In this document: positions 48,327 through 59,345 of the stretch, one piece after another
Layout of the letters: each line of letters starts with the position of its first letter
How positions within the stretch are numbered: the first letter of the stretch is position 1
Assembly (NCBI GenBank): GCA_907163375.1
Contig: CAJQUW010013690.1
Location: forward strand, 186,001 to 250,000
Length of the DNA: 64,000 bases
Source: Prostheceraeus crozeri
Taxonomy: Eukaryota; Platyhelminthes; Polycladida; Euryleptidae
Direction: 5' to 3'
Notes under the pieces: generated by a model
The model's database searches: none
Seen by the model: only the letters and a program-made list of their open reading frames with translations
Told to the model about the DNA's origin: nothing
Position numbers and translations under genes: made by a program

Positions 48327-50266
48327 TTATATATAAATAGTCATGTCTAAAAAGTTCAGACCGCTATCTTTTGGTACTTCAATGGTAAATTGAATATTTT
48401 TGTTAATTGAATTAAATGTATCAAGAATATTCGAAAAGATGGCTTCATTATCTCTGGGGAGCGGACCCAAGATGATGTCATCAATGTATCTTTTAAAGAT
48501 TTTCGGTTGAATTTTATACTTATTTTCTAAAATTTTTATTGCTTTTGCTTCTATATAATTCATAAAAATTATCGCAAAAGGTGGTGAAAAATGTGTGCCC
48601 ATGGGGCAGCCCTTTACTTGCAAGTAAATTTTATTGTTATACGATATCTCATAATTATGTGATATGAATTTCAGCATATCAACTAAATCACTCACAGTAA
48701 ATCCATAATTTTCTATTTGATCCCAGTGGGAATAAGCAAATTCTTCTATAGCGTTTAACCCTTCATCTATCGGGATGCTAGGGTATAGGTTTTTTACGTC
48801 TAATGAGATGAAAATCTGATCGTCGTCTTTTATTTCGCTAAGTTGTGTAATGTTTTAATCAGTGATTTTGAGCTATCTAAGTGAGCTGGCACTTTTTTAA
48901 CCAATTGGTTTAAAATTACGCTCGTAAGCCAATCAACTTTTTGAGTTGGCGTGTTGATTACTGAAGCTATCGGTCGTAAGGGAAAAGCGTTGTTAACTTT
49001 ATCTTTATGATCTTTTATTGAGACCCGAAATTTAGCTGGACTGCTTCCGGAAGTTAATAATTTTTCATAATCTATCGCTTGCTTGCAACGTATCAAGCTG
49101 TTCGCCTGGTTTTCAGTAGCTTTATTTTTTGATTTGATTCTTAACTTGTGGGTAGAAGCATCTTGTAGAAGGTTTTCCGTCCTCTGTATTATGCTGTCTT
49201 TATCAGTGATAACGATTCTATTGGATTTGTCGGACTGAACAGTGATCAAATTATGACTCTTCAAGAAGCTGTTCGTTTTCTTAACGATTCTATCATTATC
49301 CTTGTATTTTTTATTCTTTTTTAAAATCTCAACTTCCTCGTGAAAAATTCTTTTAGCCTCAGTTTCAAATAATTTAATGTTATTTTCCAAAGTTTCATTA
49401 GACTTAGGAGGCAAGTGAACTGTATTTTTATCGAAAGGAATTTTTAACTTTTCATTAGAGTTATTGGCACCTCTATCGTTGAAATGATGGAACCATCTTA
49501 GTTTTTGAGAGAAACATTCTATGGCAATTTCATTATCATTTACAAACTTTTTATCCGCTTTGTGCGGTAACCGATGTTTAGGTCCTTTACTTAAAAAGTT
49601 TTTAATATCATTAGGTAGACATATGTTAGTTTCATTAGTAATGCGATTATCTACATTGTTTTCGATGAGATCGTTAGAGGAGATATCCTTCCTAAACCAT
49701 AAGTCATCTACGTAAGGGAACACAAAACTGCACTTGTGCTTCAAAACATAACAGCTCGGTACAGATGGAAAGTGTCTGTCAGTCCACCATTGCCATTTTT
49801 TTGCATGGCGCTCGTAAATAGTTTTTCCTTCTTCCTTGATCCCATCATCGATCTTGTCCAAAAGTTTCTTCTTTTCCATAGTCGGCCCGAGTTGTCTCAC
49901 GAAGTTGAGATAGGCGTAAGAAACTTCTCTGTTGAGGTCGTAGGACTTTGACTTGAGGGATGATATCTTGCCTCGAAGGATTTCCATCTTCAGTGACATC
50001 GACTTTCTCTCCACCGCTGCTGTATTCTCAATCCAGTTTGGAACCCTTACAGGGTGCTCCACAAATTTCGGAATGACCTTGTAAGACAGGCAAGTCAAGA
50101 GAAAAACTATGGAGCAGGAGACTCGTAGTTGTTTAAACAGGAGATATGCCAGCTTTTTACCATACACATGTGCTTCCTTAGGAAGATTCATGGCAGTGAT
50201 GTACTTCATTAGGTGACTGAAAGGGAGGTTTTTTAAATTCACCATTGTTTGATCGTTGGCTCCCAC
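48327..50266 (-). pseudogene. Penelope-like reverse transcriptase (copy A)
   Basis: The protein starts MVNLKNLPFSHLMKY and passes through a long N-terminal region with coiled-coil character. In the RT domain the fingers-palm part contains RPIASVINTPTQKVDWL, the motif-B block reads GCPMGTHFSPPFAIIFMNYI and motif C reads KRYIDDIILG. This is the TERT-like RT type of Penelope elements, which copy RNA onto a cut target and lack integrase and capsid. Below 48327 copy A continues into the linker and GIY-YIG domain. The gene is broken, with about two breaks, but otherwise long and well kept, so it looks young. Confidence 0.9.
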
Positions 50267-50943
50267 ACCATATTAAAGACAATTTTGTTAGCAACAGTCA
50301 TAGATATGTTTCAGAACGCTGTTCAAATCCGAATGAAGAAGTTGTTGCTTTAGATATTATGAATAAAAGACTCTCGGAAAATGGCTTTAAACCATATCAA
50401 AATAACAGAAAAATAAAACCATTGGATAAGCCTCCTAATTGGATAAACTTATCTTTAGACTTTGTCAGCGATAGCTGTAATAGAAAAATGAATAAACTGA
50501 AACGTAAATATGGTCTGCCCATGAGAATTACAGCCAGACCAGGCAAGAGACTACAGAACACAATAAAATCTAAAATAGATAATAAAGACTTTTGTCAATG
50601 TGACATTTGTAAACAGATCGGTCATAAATATAACTGTAACGACAAATATTTAGTTTACGAATTTTCGTGTAAAATCTGTCAAATAAAGTACATTGGTCAA
50701 AGTAGTCGACCTTTTCGATCACGGTATAATGAACACGAACGTAGTGTCAGAAATAGAGACAAGAAAAGTGCCCTGAGTGATCATCATCTAAAACACCATT
50801 CCGCTGAAATGATGGACATTAATTATTTCAACTGCAGTATTTTGGATAAACAGAAATCGGCGATACCTACTAATACGGCTGAATCTCGCTGGATTGCGTC
50901 GAAAATGCCAAATTTAATGAATAGACGTCATGAGTTAGTGTGA
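50256..50943 (+). pseudogene. Penelope GIY-YIG endonuclease part (copy B, 5'-truncated)
   Basis: It holds the same linker, CQCDICKQIGH and IKYIGQSSRPF motifs as copy A, and continues to the end of the domain (NTAESRWIASKMPNLMNRRH) and the natural stop. GIY-YIG nicks the target DNA to prime reverse transcription. The piece is uninterrupted but lacks the RT, so it cannot act alone. Confidence 0.9.
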
Positions 50944-50997
50944 GGAGATATCAAATCCAAGACCTGAGTATATAACCCGCATCATGTAGCCGTGTCA

Positions 50998-51041
50998 GTG
51001 TACCCTTGAGACAGTCTTTAAGACGAAACGCGTCGGGTCAC
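50998..51041 (+). ncRNA. hammerhead-ribozyme-like motif in Penelope 3' end
   Basis: Stem I is accc/gggt. The core is ttgagaca instead of CTGATGA. Stem II is gtctt/aagac. Then comes gaaacgcgtc, which fits GAA, a 2-bp stem III (AC/GT) with a GC loop, and the C at the usual cleavage site. Penelope elements are known to carry such minimal type I hammerheads. The altered core makes activity doubtful. Confidence 0.6.
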
Positions 51042-51156
51042 TTTATTTTATTTACAATAGAACCTCGTGACATAAAAAGGGAGAGATCTTATTTTTGATT
51101 TCGATCAAGCAATGGTGAATTTAAAAAACCTCCCGTTCAGTCACCTAATGAAGTAC

Positions 51157-52229
51157 TAACATTTGAACTTATGCTTGGACTGGTCGATGCATCACTCTTG
51201 TCTGCAATTATTTGATCCATCAATTGGGACACGCCACCCAATTATAAAGATAGTATTTACGGACTATTTGACTTCGCGATCCTGGCACTTAATATTGTTA
51301 AACTCTCAGAATGCCCTCTGCTGAAGTTGCAGTTAGGCTGCCAATTAGGCAACGGGAGGTCAAGCGAAATGTTCTGATTGAAGAAGTGATTAAAGAAGAA
51401 ATCTATTTCACTTGAGATCTAACGTCAAACAGAGAAGGAGTCTTTTATCCTATCTTTCATGAACAAATTCACAGAAATTGTCAGTGCCGTCTTATATTGG
51501 ATAAGTCTTGTTCACAGAAAGTGCCTTACAGATCATTTTTTCATTTTCATTTAACTGTGATTCTTGTTGAACATTTTTATGTTCCTTAATCTCTTCAATA
51601 TTTTCTTTGCAAATCTGGCGGAAGAGCACGTTCAATTTCCATTGTTAAATCGCACAGAGTTAACAGCACTTTCAAACTAGTGAGATAATCGTATTATTGT
51701 CATCATGCTAACCGGGCTTTCCATAATTCATTTGGTTTCCATAAACGATTTAAATGGAAAGGGAAATAGTTCAAGACAACAACACATGTATAATTACCCA
51801 AAATAAGACCAATACCAAAAGCGGTATTGAAGTTCTTTTAGCAAATATAGTAAATTGCTACTCTGTACACATATTATTTCAATTATATATACATGCATAT
51901 TTCATGTCGTGTACACGGTATTTGTCAATGCGCTCACTTCCACTGTGAGACAAAATTTTGCATTTCGACGAAAGACAAAAGACAGGATTTTGGAGTTTTG
52001 AATCTCTCACTAGGAATAAAGCTTTCACGCTAGAAAATGATTGAATGAAATATTCAGCATGCATTTCAACAACTCATTATCTACGTATCCCATTTATAGG
52101 TTGATAAAGTAGAACAACATCAAGTTTGAGAGCATTGATTGTCGTGCATGGTAGGTGAGGCATCTATCTTTCTTGCAATAAACAACAATGAAATTGAATA
52201 AACGATAGATCAGACTGCCATGCAAATGA
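51157..52229. other. intron sequence, nothing recognised
   Basis: No supported features. Confidence 0.6.
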
Positions 52230-52303
52230 TGTGCGGCTGGTAGGATTCGAACCTACGACCAAGGTTAACTAGACCTGTGCTCTAACCAACTGAGCTACGA
52301 GCC
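52230..52303 (-). tRNA. tRNA-Thr(AGT)-like sequence, possibly a pseudogene
   Basis: On minus it shows a D arm (gctcagttggttagagc), an anticodon loop ctagtta with anticodon AGT, and a T arm (gtaggttcgaatcctac). The intact A and B boxes could drive RNA polymerase III. The acceptor stem (gtggctc against cagccgc) has one base too many on the 5' side and one mismatch, and the anticodon stem has one mismatch. It may be a decayed tRNA gene or a SINE head; no SINE body was recognised after it. Confidence 0.6.
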
Positions 52304-55271
52304 ACTTACGCGACTCTGTCAATTGGCAGGATCAAACCCTCACCACCACGCATCAGTTGTCAAGGCAATAATAATCAATGAATAAATAACACGTCACAAT
52401 TGTGACCGCCGACATTAAGGCAAGTAGCGGAAGGCAATTGTGAAGGAAAGAAACTCCATCAATAATCGATTTGTTATAAAAGGTTGCGCAAAATATAGTT
52501 TCAGAGCGATAAAAAATAATGAAAAAGGGTTGAGGGACATTTGTATTCTAATTAATTAATTATTGTCCTACAATGCCTTTTGGAATCTCGGATGGAGCCC
52601 ACCGCGGACAACTCAACTTAATTGGCAGAATTTAAAAATAGCGAAATGCTGCCGAACATATTGCGCGGTTAGGTACTCAATTAACTATATATTTTAATAA
52701 TTTTTCAAATAAATTTGTTTAATGTTTGATAGGCATTATGGAGAAAAGAGGAAAAATTCCTACACCTGAATACGCGAGGATGTTCCCGTACGAGCATCAA
52801 CACTATCCTCAATTTAACAGATGCACCACATTTCAAGTTTTAAAATTCCCGCTTTTGTCTGTGCTAATTGATCTAGCTATGCAAAAATGATGTTATCGGC
52901 AGCTAGAACAACGTTTGTTAATTCGTAGTTGATCTTTCAACAAATCATGCTGTGTCTGCATCGGAAACATGCTAAACATGTGCATTGCATAATCAAGACC
53001 ACCGAAGATGAAATGTCTATGGCCGCGTGATAACCCGCTGAATTGATTCATAATTTGAGATAGACTGTATCTAAGTATCGAATATGATCATTTACAAATT
53101 TCATCATCTACATGGATGAATAATTATGTGCTGATGAAGATGTAGTGCTTGAATGTACTCTGAACATCGACAGTTGTGGGTTCATAATTACTCCGATGCA
53201 ATGGATTTGTTACTATGTAATTTGTTCATCCTTTGATCAAGAGTGTTAATTGCGACCACGGGGCAGCGCATCCCCGTTGGATTTTGTCAACTGCTTCCAA
53301 AAGGATGACAGCGAAGGAGGTACAGTTGTTTCACATTTAGTTTGAGCGCATTTGGGACCATCTGCTAGAAATTGATGAACTTGGCCAGCTACAAGGTCAA
53401 CTTTGAAAGCTATTTTGAAGAGTGTTATTAGAATGACCAACTAAGGAGACAACTGAAAAATATAATTTATCTGCACAAAAGAAGTTCCTACAGAAAATCG
53501 TAAAACGATGATTTTCCTACCAGTTTTTATTTCAAAAGTTCAAATTGACATCTTCTCTACTTAGTGATATTATAGAACAATTGTGAGCAACGCATGGCCT
53601 GCCACGGGTAATGGCAGATTCCTGCTTTGATCTTTGAAGTACTAACTTGTCTGATAGATGCAAATTGCAGATTATTTGAAAGTAGCCTATATGCATGCGT
53701 ATTCAGATTTCAGATTCGCAGGAGATTTTGATTACAGATATATGATTACAATACCATGTGACTCTTTAAACGCCAATTTTTCTTTCAAGTATTCCAGCTG
53801 GATAGTATTTGCATGCCACTGCACCTATAGATATATTTCATACATGGCTATCGTACGAACGAGTGTTATTATTGTATCCTATGCGCGGTTTTTGAAAGTT
53901 GTCAATGATTTTGAGCGACGTATGTACACGAGCATGCAGTTAAACCAAATTGCATGGAATGTAAGCGAATCGATTTTCATTAGTTACAGACTGCTATATT
54001 TCGATTAAATAAGGTCAGAATATCTCATCACCATTAGGGTCATAATGGCTATATTGTCATATTAAGGCCTGTCAAGATTTAGTAAAACCACAAATGATGA
54101 GCTTTCTGGCATAATCAAATTGCATTACCTACACACATTTTTATAATGTGAGATATCTTTCTATGATAATAAACAAATTAGTCGCTCCTGCATACATCTG
54201 CATGTACAATTATGTCATACAAGTATATGCGAAAATTACTAAGCATTATGCAGCAATCCTTATGTACGGTTAAAAGCGCAGAAAATAGCAATTTTGCACC
54301 TTCCACTGCTTTTTAAAATTGGTGGTCCGCGCGCCCTCTTGCAGACCAGTACGTATGGTCCACAAACGCAATTTGGCTTCCCACCAATATTGTAGAATTT
54401 GAATCTTCAATGACTATGAATTCCTCTATGAATGTCTAGTATTCACTATTTTCTGAAAATCGATGTATAACATTTTCTTATCCTAGTTTTTTCTTCAGAG
54501 ATTCATGGAAATCAAATTTGATGGAAGAGTTTCTTTCTCATCATCTTGTACACCGAAATCGCGAAATGCTTCATTATGTCTACAAGTGCTTTTGAAAAAA
54601 TATTTTCTGAATTTGAAATTCAAATTTTGAATGTTCCAAATATTCTTTTTGAAATACATATTTGGTATATCCAGTTGATTTTACAATAAATTGCACCTTT
54701 TGTATCAGAACAGAAAAAAGCTGAATGATAGTAAACATGTACATCAATTTTTATAAAGCACTTTACAATGGCCATTCTCAGAAGAATCCAATCATTTGGA
54801 GATGTACATTTCTACAAGTACAATGTAATAGCGGAATTTAACATGTAAAGATCGAGACGGCAGAGATAGACGCATGTAGCATCTCGTCTAGTCTATCGTC
54901 TAGCAAGACGACTAGACGCAAGAACACATTTTTCCCATGGGCATGTGAGATGTTCGACAGAATTAAATATTATCGACCCCTTTGAAGTGAATGTCATATC
55001 TGGTATTATTAACTTTTTTGCCACATTTCTAACTTTTGAAAATTGGTTTTTTCCTTAGAAACCTGTTTTTTCTTGTGTATGACTTTTTGTGATGAATGTA
55101 TAAACGAAGTGACTGATTTTTAATTTCTATGAAATATATGCATCATTCTCTCTCTCATAGATGGAGCATAGCTACATATACATGAACTTTTCCAAGCAAA
55201 ATAAACATGAAATCATCCTATTATGAGTGTTTTATAATAACAGATAGCCTTTATTGCAAAATAATTGAATT
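52304..55271. other. intron sequence, nothing recognised (3.0 kb)
   Basis: An open frame of 116 codons at 53658..54008 (plus) has hydrophobic stretches but no known motif, and lies antisense to the receptor gene. I treat it as chance. Confidence 0.5.
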
Positions 55272-55410
55272 TTGAGTTGCATCCTTAGTTTAAAAAATGG
55301 GGACAGACATGAACAGCTGCCATTTCATCCAATATCAGGAATCATCAGCAGGTCTAGCTCACATCGTTCAACATCAACGCAACTCTGTATTTTGATGTTG
55401 CAGCCATACC
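55272..55410 (+). repeat. family B repeat, single arm
   Basis: It reads ttgagttgcatccttagttt, atggggacagacatgaacag and catttcatccaatatcagga. It is the best match to the right arm (inverse) of 38576..38819. Confidence 0.8.
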
Positions 55411-57264
55411 CGGACACATTTGAGAGACGCAAATAGCATATAAAGTTGCGTATATTCTGGTATTTACTGAATGCTGCTTTTGCCACACAACGGACAGTAC
55501 ACCTAAGTTAATAGTCCAGTAAATATTAATATAAGTTGCTTTTCGCAACCACAATATCAGATTCGCGTTCTTTGTTAAAAATCAAACTTTGTTGAATATG
55601 CGCTAATGTAGACTAAATGCAATGGCAGTTTGTGAATATTTGAAGGGAATTAACTTAATATGCCAATTGCGTATCAGATCTTCAGTGTATGAAATAGATT
55701 TAGATCTTAACAATGTTCAAATACAGAATTCAAGTTCTGAATAGCATTAGCAACAAGAAAAATGAAACTGTCAGAGCCGATATCACTTGCATGAACATAC
55801 TTGTATGTCAAATGTATTACACCGCAAATTTTAGAGTGATTGAGTCATAAAGACATTTAAGTCAGAGGTGATTGTATAGAGTGTTCAAAACACCAAAAAA
55901 TGTGTCCGTCCGGTCTTAATAAAGTTCAGTCACATTCATTTAAAGAATACAGCCTCCAAAATCCTGTTATCACTCCACATATCCCGAGACTATCCATAAA
56001 TTTTAATGCACCAAAGAAAAGAAAAACTAACTCGATGACACTTTTAAACGTTCGAACTTTAAAATTGAAAAAACTATAATGAAAGTTAAAGTTAACCAGT
56101 CTTCCATCGATCTGTATTGAATACACGGGAAATCCGTCATGGATGGACAGATTTCTTATCATTATAATATGCAGGAATATTGATAATATATTTCAATAAT
56201 TCTAATATATTTTGCATAGACTTTCTTTTAATTTCAAGTGCAACATGACTGCTGAACAGAATTCAGGCTTCATGTGCCAAACAGCGGCATTTAGCACACT
56301 GGCCATGTGTACATTAGTTGCATATCCCAGTTCGACATTTCATAATTATACCGTTGATAAGTCGCTCGCAATTTGTCTTATATTCACATTTCATATTTTG
56401 AGCTGCAAACGACTATCTGCGAACTGTAAACGACGAACTGCGGACTTCACTTTATTGTACACCTAACAGCAATTAAAGCCATCAAAAAGTAATGGATCAA
56501 CAGCAGTCAATGAAGATCCGTGCTGTTATCCATGAACCATGGTGTATACCGAATTATTGATTTCTTTGATTTTTTATGTTAATAAATCATAGTAATATAT
56601 GACAATTGCTAGAAATTTTCTGTTTTTGTTAATCTTACTCAATTACAAGTTTGAAACGTCTCAAGATTTCTAAATTTCTTTTGTTAAAAATGTATACTAT
56701 TAACTTGCAGTTACCAATATAAAATCTTACTATATTATCGTGCCATATTGCCACTCCATATGGCTTCAAAAGGCATCTTATCATATGTTAAACCGTTCTA
56801 CATCACAAAATATGACCCTTGTCATTGCCATGTTAAACATAGACGAAAGTCCGATAAATGATTATTCGGCAGTTTAGCGATATTGGTATAGTGCTGTCGA
56901 ATTGCAAGTGTCGACTAGAATCGCCTAGTAGGTGGCGAATTTGAAAAATCCCTGTCAGTCCAGAGCTGGCTGAAGAAGATGACATAAACTGGGGCCTTAT
57001 TTTTTAATTGCGAGCTTTGATTTTCTAAAATATAAATAGGCCTGGGTGGAATTACAAATAAGCTTCTACAATATCAGAAGAGCAATTTAAAGCCCATGCA
57101 TTTCAATACAAGTACAGTCACTCGCATTTGCTACAACGCAACTGAAAAGTGACGTAATCATGTAAAAGGAAGGCACGATGTAGCTATCGAAAATGATTGA
57201 CACCGATGTCTAACAATGAATGATGAACATTGATCAAGAACCTCAGTGTAGCAATGCAAGACAA
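55411..57264. other. intron sequence, nothing recognised
   Basis: No supported features. The frame at 56162..55926 (minus) was examined for receptor exons and shows none. Confidence 0.55.
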
Positions 57265-57540
57265 CTAAAAATTCATTCTTTGATGATGGTCATCGGTCGG
57301 TTTAGTTATTTCAAGAAAAAGAAGAAAATGTTTCACTACCGTATAATTAAAATAAAAGTAAGTATGTAGAAATAAAACAGTCTGTCGACGTTTCGGCGGT
57401 CGCCTTTCTCGAGACACAATACGCTTACTTTCTTTATCAGATGAAAACATGATATGAAATTGCCTCCTCTCCTTTAATTTTTGCATGTAATTTATTTTTC
57501 TACTCATTCATGCTGACCACCTACATATAAGCGATATCTA
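57265..57540 (-). mobile_element. Penelope-like element 3' end fragment
   Basis: The assignment rests on the hammerhead-like motif at 57420..57381 (minus): stem I tgtc/gaca, core tcgagaaa, stem II ggcg/cgcc, then gaaacgtc. The sequence upstream on minus could be the last codons of the element gene, but no GIY-YIG motif is left. The fragment is about 500 bp from exon 2 in intron 2. Confidence 0.5.
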
Positions 57541-57896
57541 CAAGCAGTGAACTCACATACATTGGATGACATCATCTAATATTTTCTAAATTTCTTCATA
57601 GGGTGGTGCAGACTTTTACTTATATCATCATCAATCTTGAACATGTAACTCGTTTCGTTGTATATCATTGACAATGTAAATATGCAATTATGCATCACAT
57701 TTGTAATTCTCCCAACTGTAATCATTATTTGTATTCCTGAGTATTTTCTCCTGAAAATAAAACCCTTGAATTTTGAATTTTACAAGCTTGGTTTTCGCCT
57801 GATTTCGATATCATTTACTGTAGACTTAAAAGTCGTACATGAAAACAAATAAGGAACACCAAATGTCACTTTTCAAAACATCGAAGCTTCACTTAC

Positions 57897-58216
57897 CATG
57901 TCAAAGATTTGAGACAAAGTGATGCCCATTTCGGCTTTGACTGCATGACTGGAATTCTTGACTGGACGCACGGACTTTTCATATCCGTCGAGTAGATAAT
58001 ACATTAGTCTCTGTTCTTCTGGAATTGCTTGCTCACTGTCATTTCGACGTTCCCATAAATAGCGTCGTCCCCGTCCACAACAGCAGTCACAGTTGCAGCC
58101 ACTCCCTAGTCCCCCTTCAAGCCCCCCTGACGTAGAATGACCGGATGTGCCGCTGCTGCTGCCGCTTCTGGAACTGCCACGCGAGTTGGCTATTCGGGAA
58201 CCCGCAACGCCGATTC
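57897..58216 (-). CDS. nicotinic acetylcholine receptor subunit, exon 2 with Gly/Ser/Cys-rich extension
   Basis: Receptor subunits of this family form pentameric cation channels gated by acetylcholine in the cell membrane. The exon's 3' half encodes EEQRLMYYLLDGYEKSVRPV, then KNSSHAV (with a glycosylation sequon) and EMGITLSQIFDM. This is the N-terminal helix and first strand of the ligand-binding domain. ITLSQI-x-DM is nearly that of alpha9. The donor is ATG/GTAAGT in phase 0, as in other nAChR genes. The acceptor (tttggttacag, with a good pyrimidine tract) is in phase 1, also as expected. The exon is 320 bp rather than the usual 140-150, because about 66 extra residues precede the domain: a Gly/Ser-rich run, then SGCNCDCCCGRGRR. 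A weaker phase-1 acceptor (caattccag at 58019) would remove them. Confidence 0.93.
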
Positions 58217-58418
58217 CTGTAACCAAATGAAAGACGGGATGAAGAAATCCTTTTTAGAGTGACCAAAAATTTGTTGATCGCTTCACCATAGCTTCAATTA
58301 AGTGTTAAGGTACATGAAATTATTATTTCAATTACATCATTGCAAAATTATCAATTTCCAATTAATGGATTGCAAATTTATTGCCACTAATTTTTCTATT
58401 CTCAATCACATGCATGTA

Positions 58419-58752
58419 CATTCTGTTGATCAGACCAGAAGGCTGATGGTGAAAAAGTCTCCTTGCTTTTCGGCGTAATAATTGTAATTATATGTAAAAG
58501 AAAATTTACAAGGTCCCGACGCGTTTCGCGAATTCTCGCTTTGTCTAGGGACGATCGTGAAGAGGACAAACTGACAGTCAAACTCGTCTTAAAATAGATG
58601 ATGGTGAGTTGGATTTAAAATACGGAGAAATTTTAAAATTCGCGAAACGCGTCGGGACCTTGTAAATTTTCTTTTACATATAATTACAATTATTACGCCG
58701 AAAAGCAAGGAGACTTTTTCACCATCAGCCTTCTGGTCTGATCAACAGAATG
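58419..58752. mobile_element. Penelope-end foldback: 116-bp identical inverted arms
   Basis: Arms 58419..58534 and 58637..58752 are exact inverse copies around a 102-bp spacer. Each arm contains cgcgaaacgcgtcgggacct, the 3' part of a hammerhead-like motif. Only the left arm (read on minus, 58556..58511) has the complete fold: stem I gtccc/gggac, core tagacaaa, stem II gcga/tcgc, gaaacgcgtc. It begins 203 bp upstream of the exon 2 acceptor. Confidence 0.85.
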
Positions 58753-58821
58753 AACAATCGTCAACTCCTGTTAACGGCTATCCTCCACATGCATGTATTA
58801 GGCTGTTCAAATCACAGAATT

Positions 58822-59345
58822 AGACAGGTCGTCTCTTCTTCTGTTTGACTAGAAAGGAAACATAGGAACATGTAACGTCGACGAAGTGGCACAATCTGCT
58901 GACATAATACCACAGAAATCGAACAATGAGCATCTAGTTCAACATTAAACACGCCAAACTGTGCGAAGTTTCAGTGACTGTTATCAACCGGATCACACAG
59001 CAAAGAGACACACTCGATGTCAAGTTCTACAGAGAGAAGTTTGTGAACGTTTCTTTCGTGCGCCTGCTAACTCTAATAACAATTATCCGAGTGCCCTACA
59101 TTACCGAAAAAACCTTAGCACAATGATCTGAGTTCTTCGAATCTGAAGGCATTGTGGCGATCGGATCATTTTGAATGAATTACAGCAATCCGCAAGCGAC
59201 GCACGACTATTTTTCCTATCTGTGTAAGGCATTGAAAATTCCTTTTTGCCCAATTACTACGTTCCTGCATGTGCGATCGTTTTGAATCAGTTTGCACTTC
59301 TAGCAAAGTGATACGATTAAACAATCTAACTATGTGGTTCAAATA
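58822..59345 (+). repeat. family C dispersed repeat, copy 2
   Basis: Collinear with 45866..46372 over its whole length with small insertions. It begins gacaggtcgtctcttcttct and ends acaatctaactatgtggttc. It is non-coding. Confidence 0.85.

Larger units (their letters stand above)
47788..51156. mobile_element. Penelope-like element as head-to-head inverted duplication
   Basis: Two partial copies meet at about 50255. Copy A (50255..47788, minus) runs from just before the element's start codon through the reverse transcriptase into the GIY-YIG domain. Copy B (50256..51156, plus) starts shortly before the GIY-YIG domain and runs to the 3' end plus a tail of about 40 bp that repeats the element's start. 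The overlap of about 470 bp is nearly identical in both copies. Tails of this kind and inverted pieces are known for Penelope elements. The identity suggests a recent insertion. Confidence 0.88.
28559..57896 (-). other. nAChR intron 2 (about 29.3 kb)
   Basis: This lies between the donor after exon 2 (ATG/GTAAGT) and the acceptor before exon 3. It holds the elements listed below and no other recognisable host gene. Confidence 0.85.

Noticed and set aside
53246-53440. Minus-strand frame with VDLVAGQVHQFLADGPKC
   Set aside because: No receptor motif and no splice borders; no family recognised.
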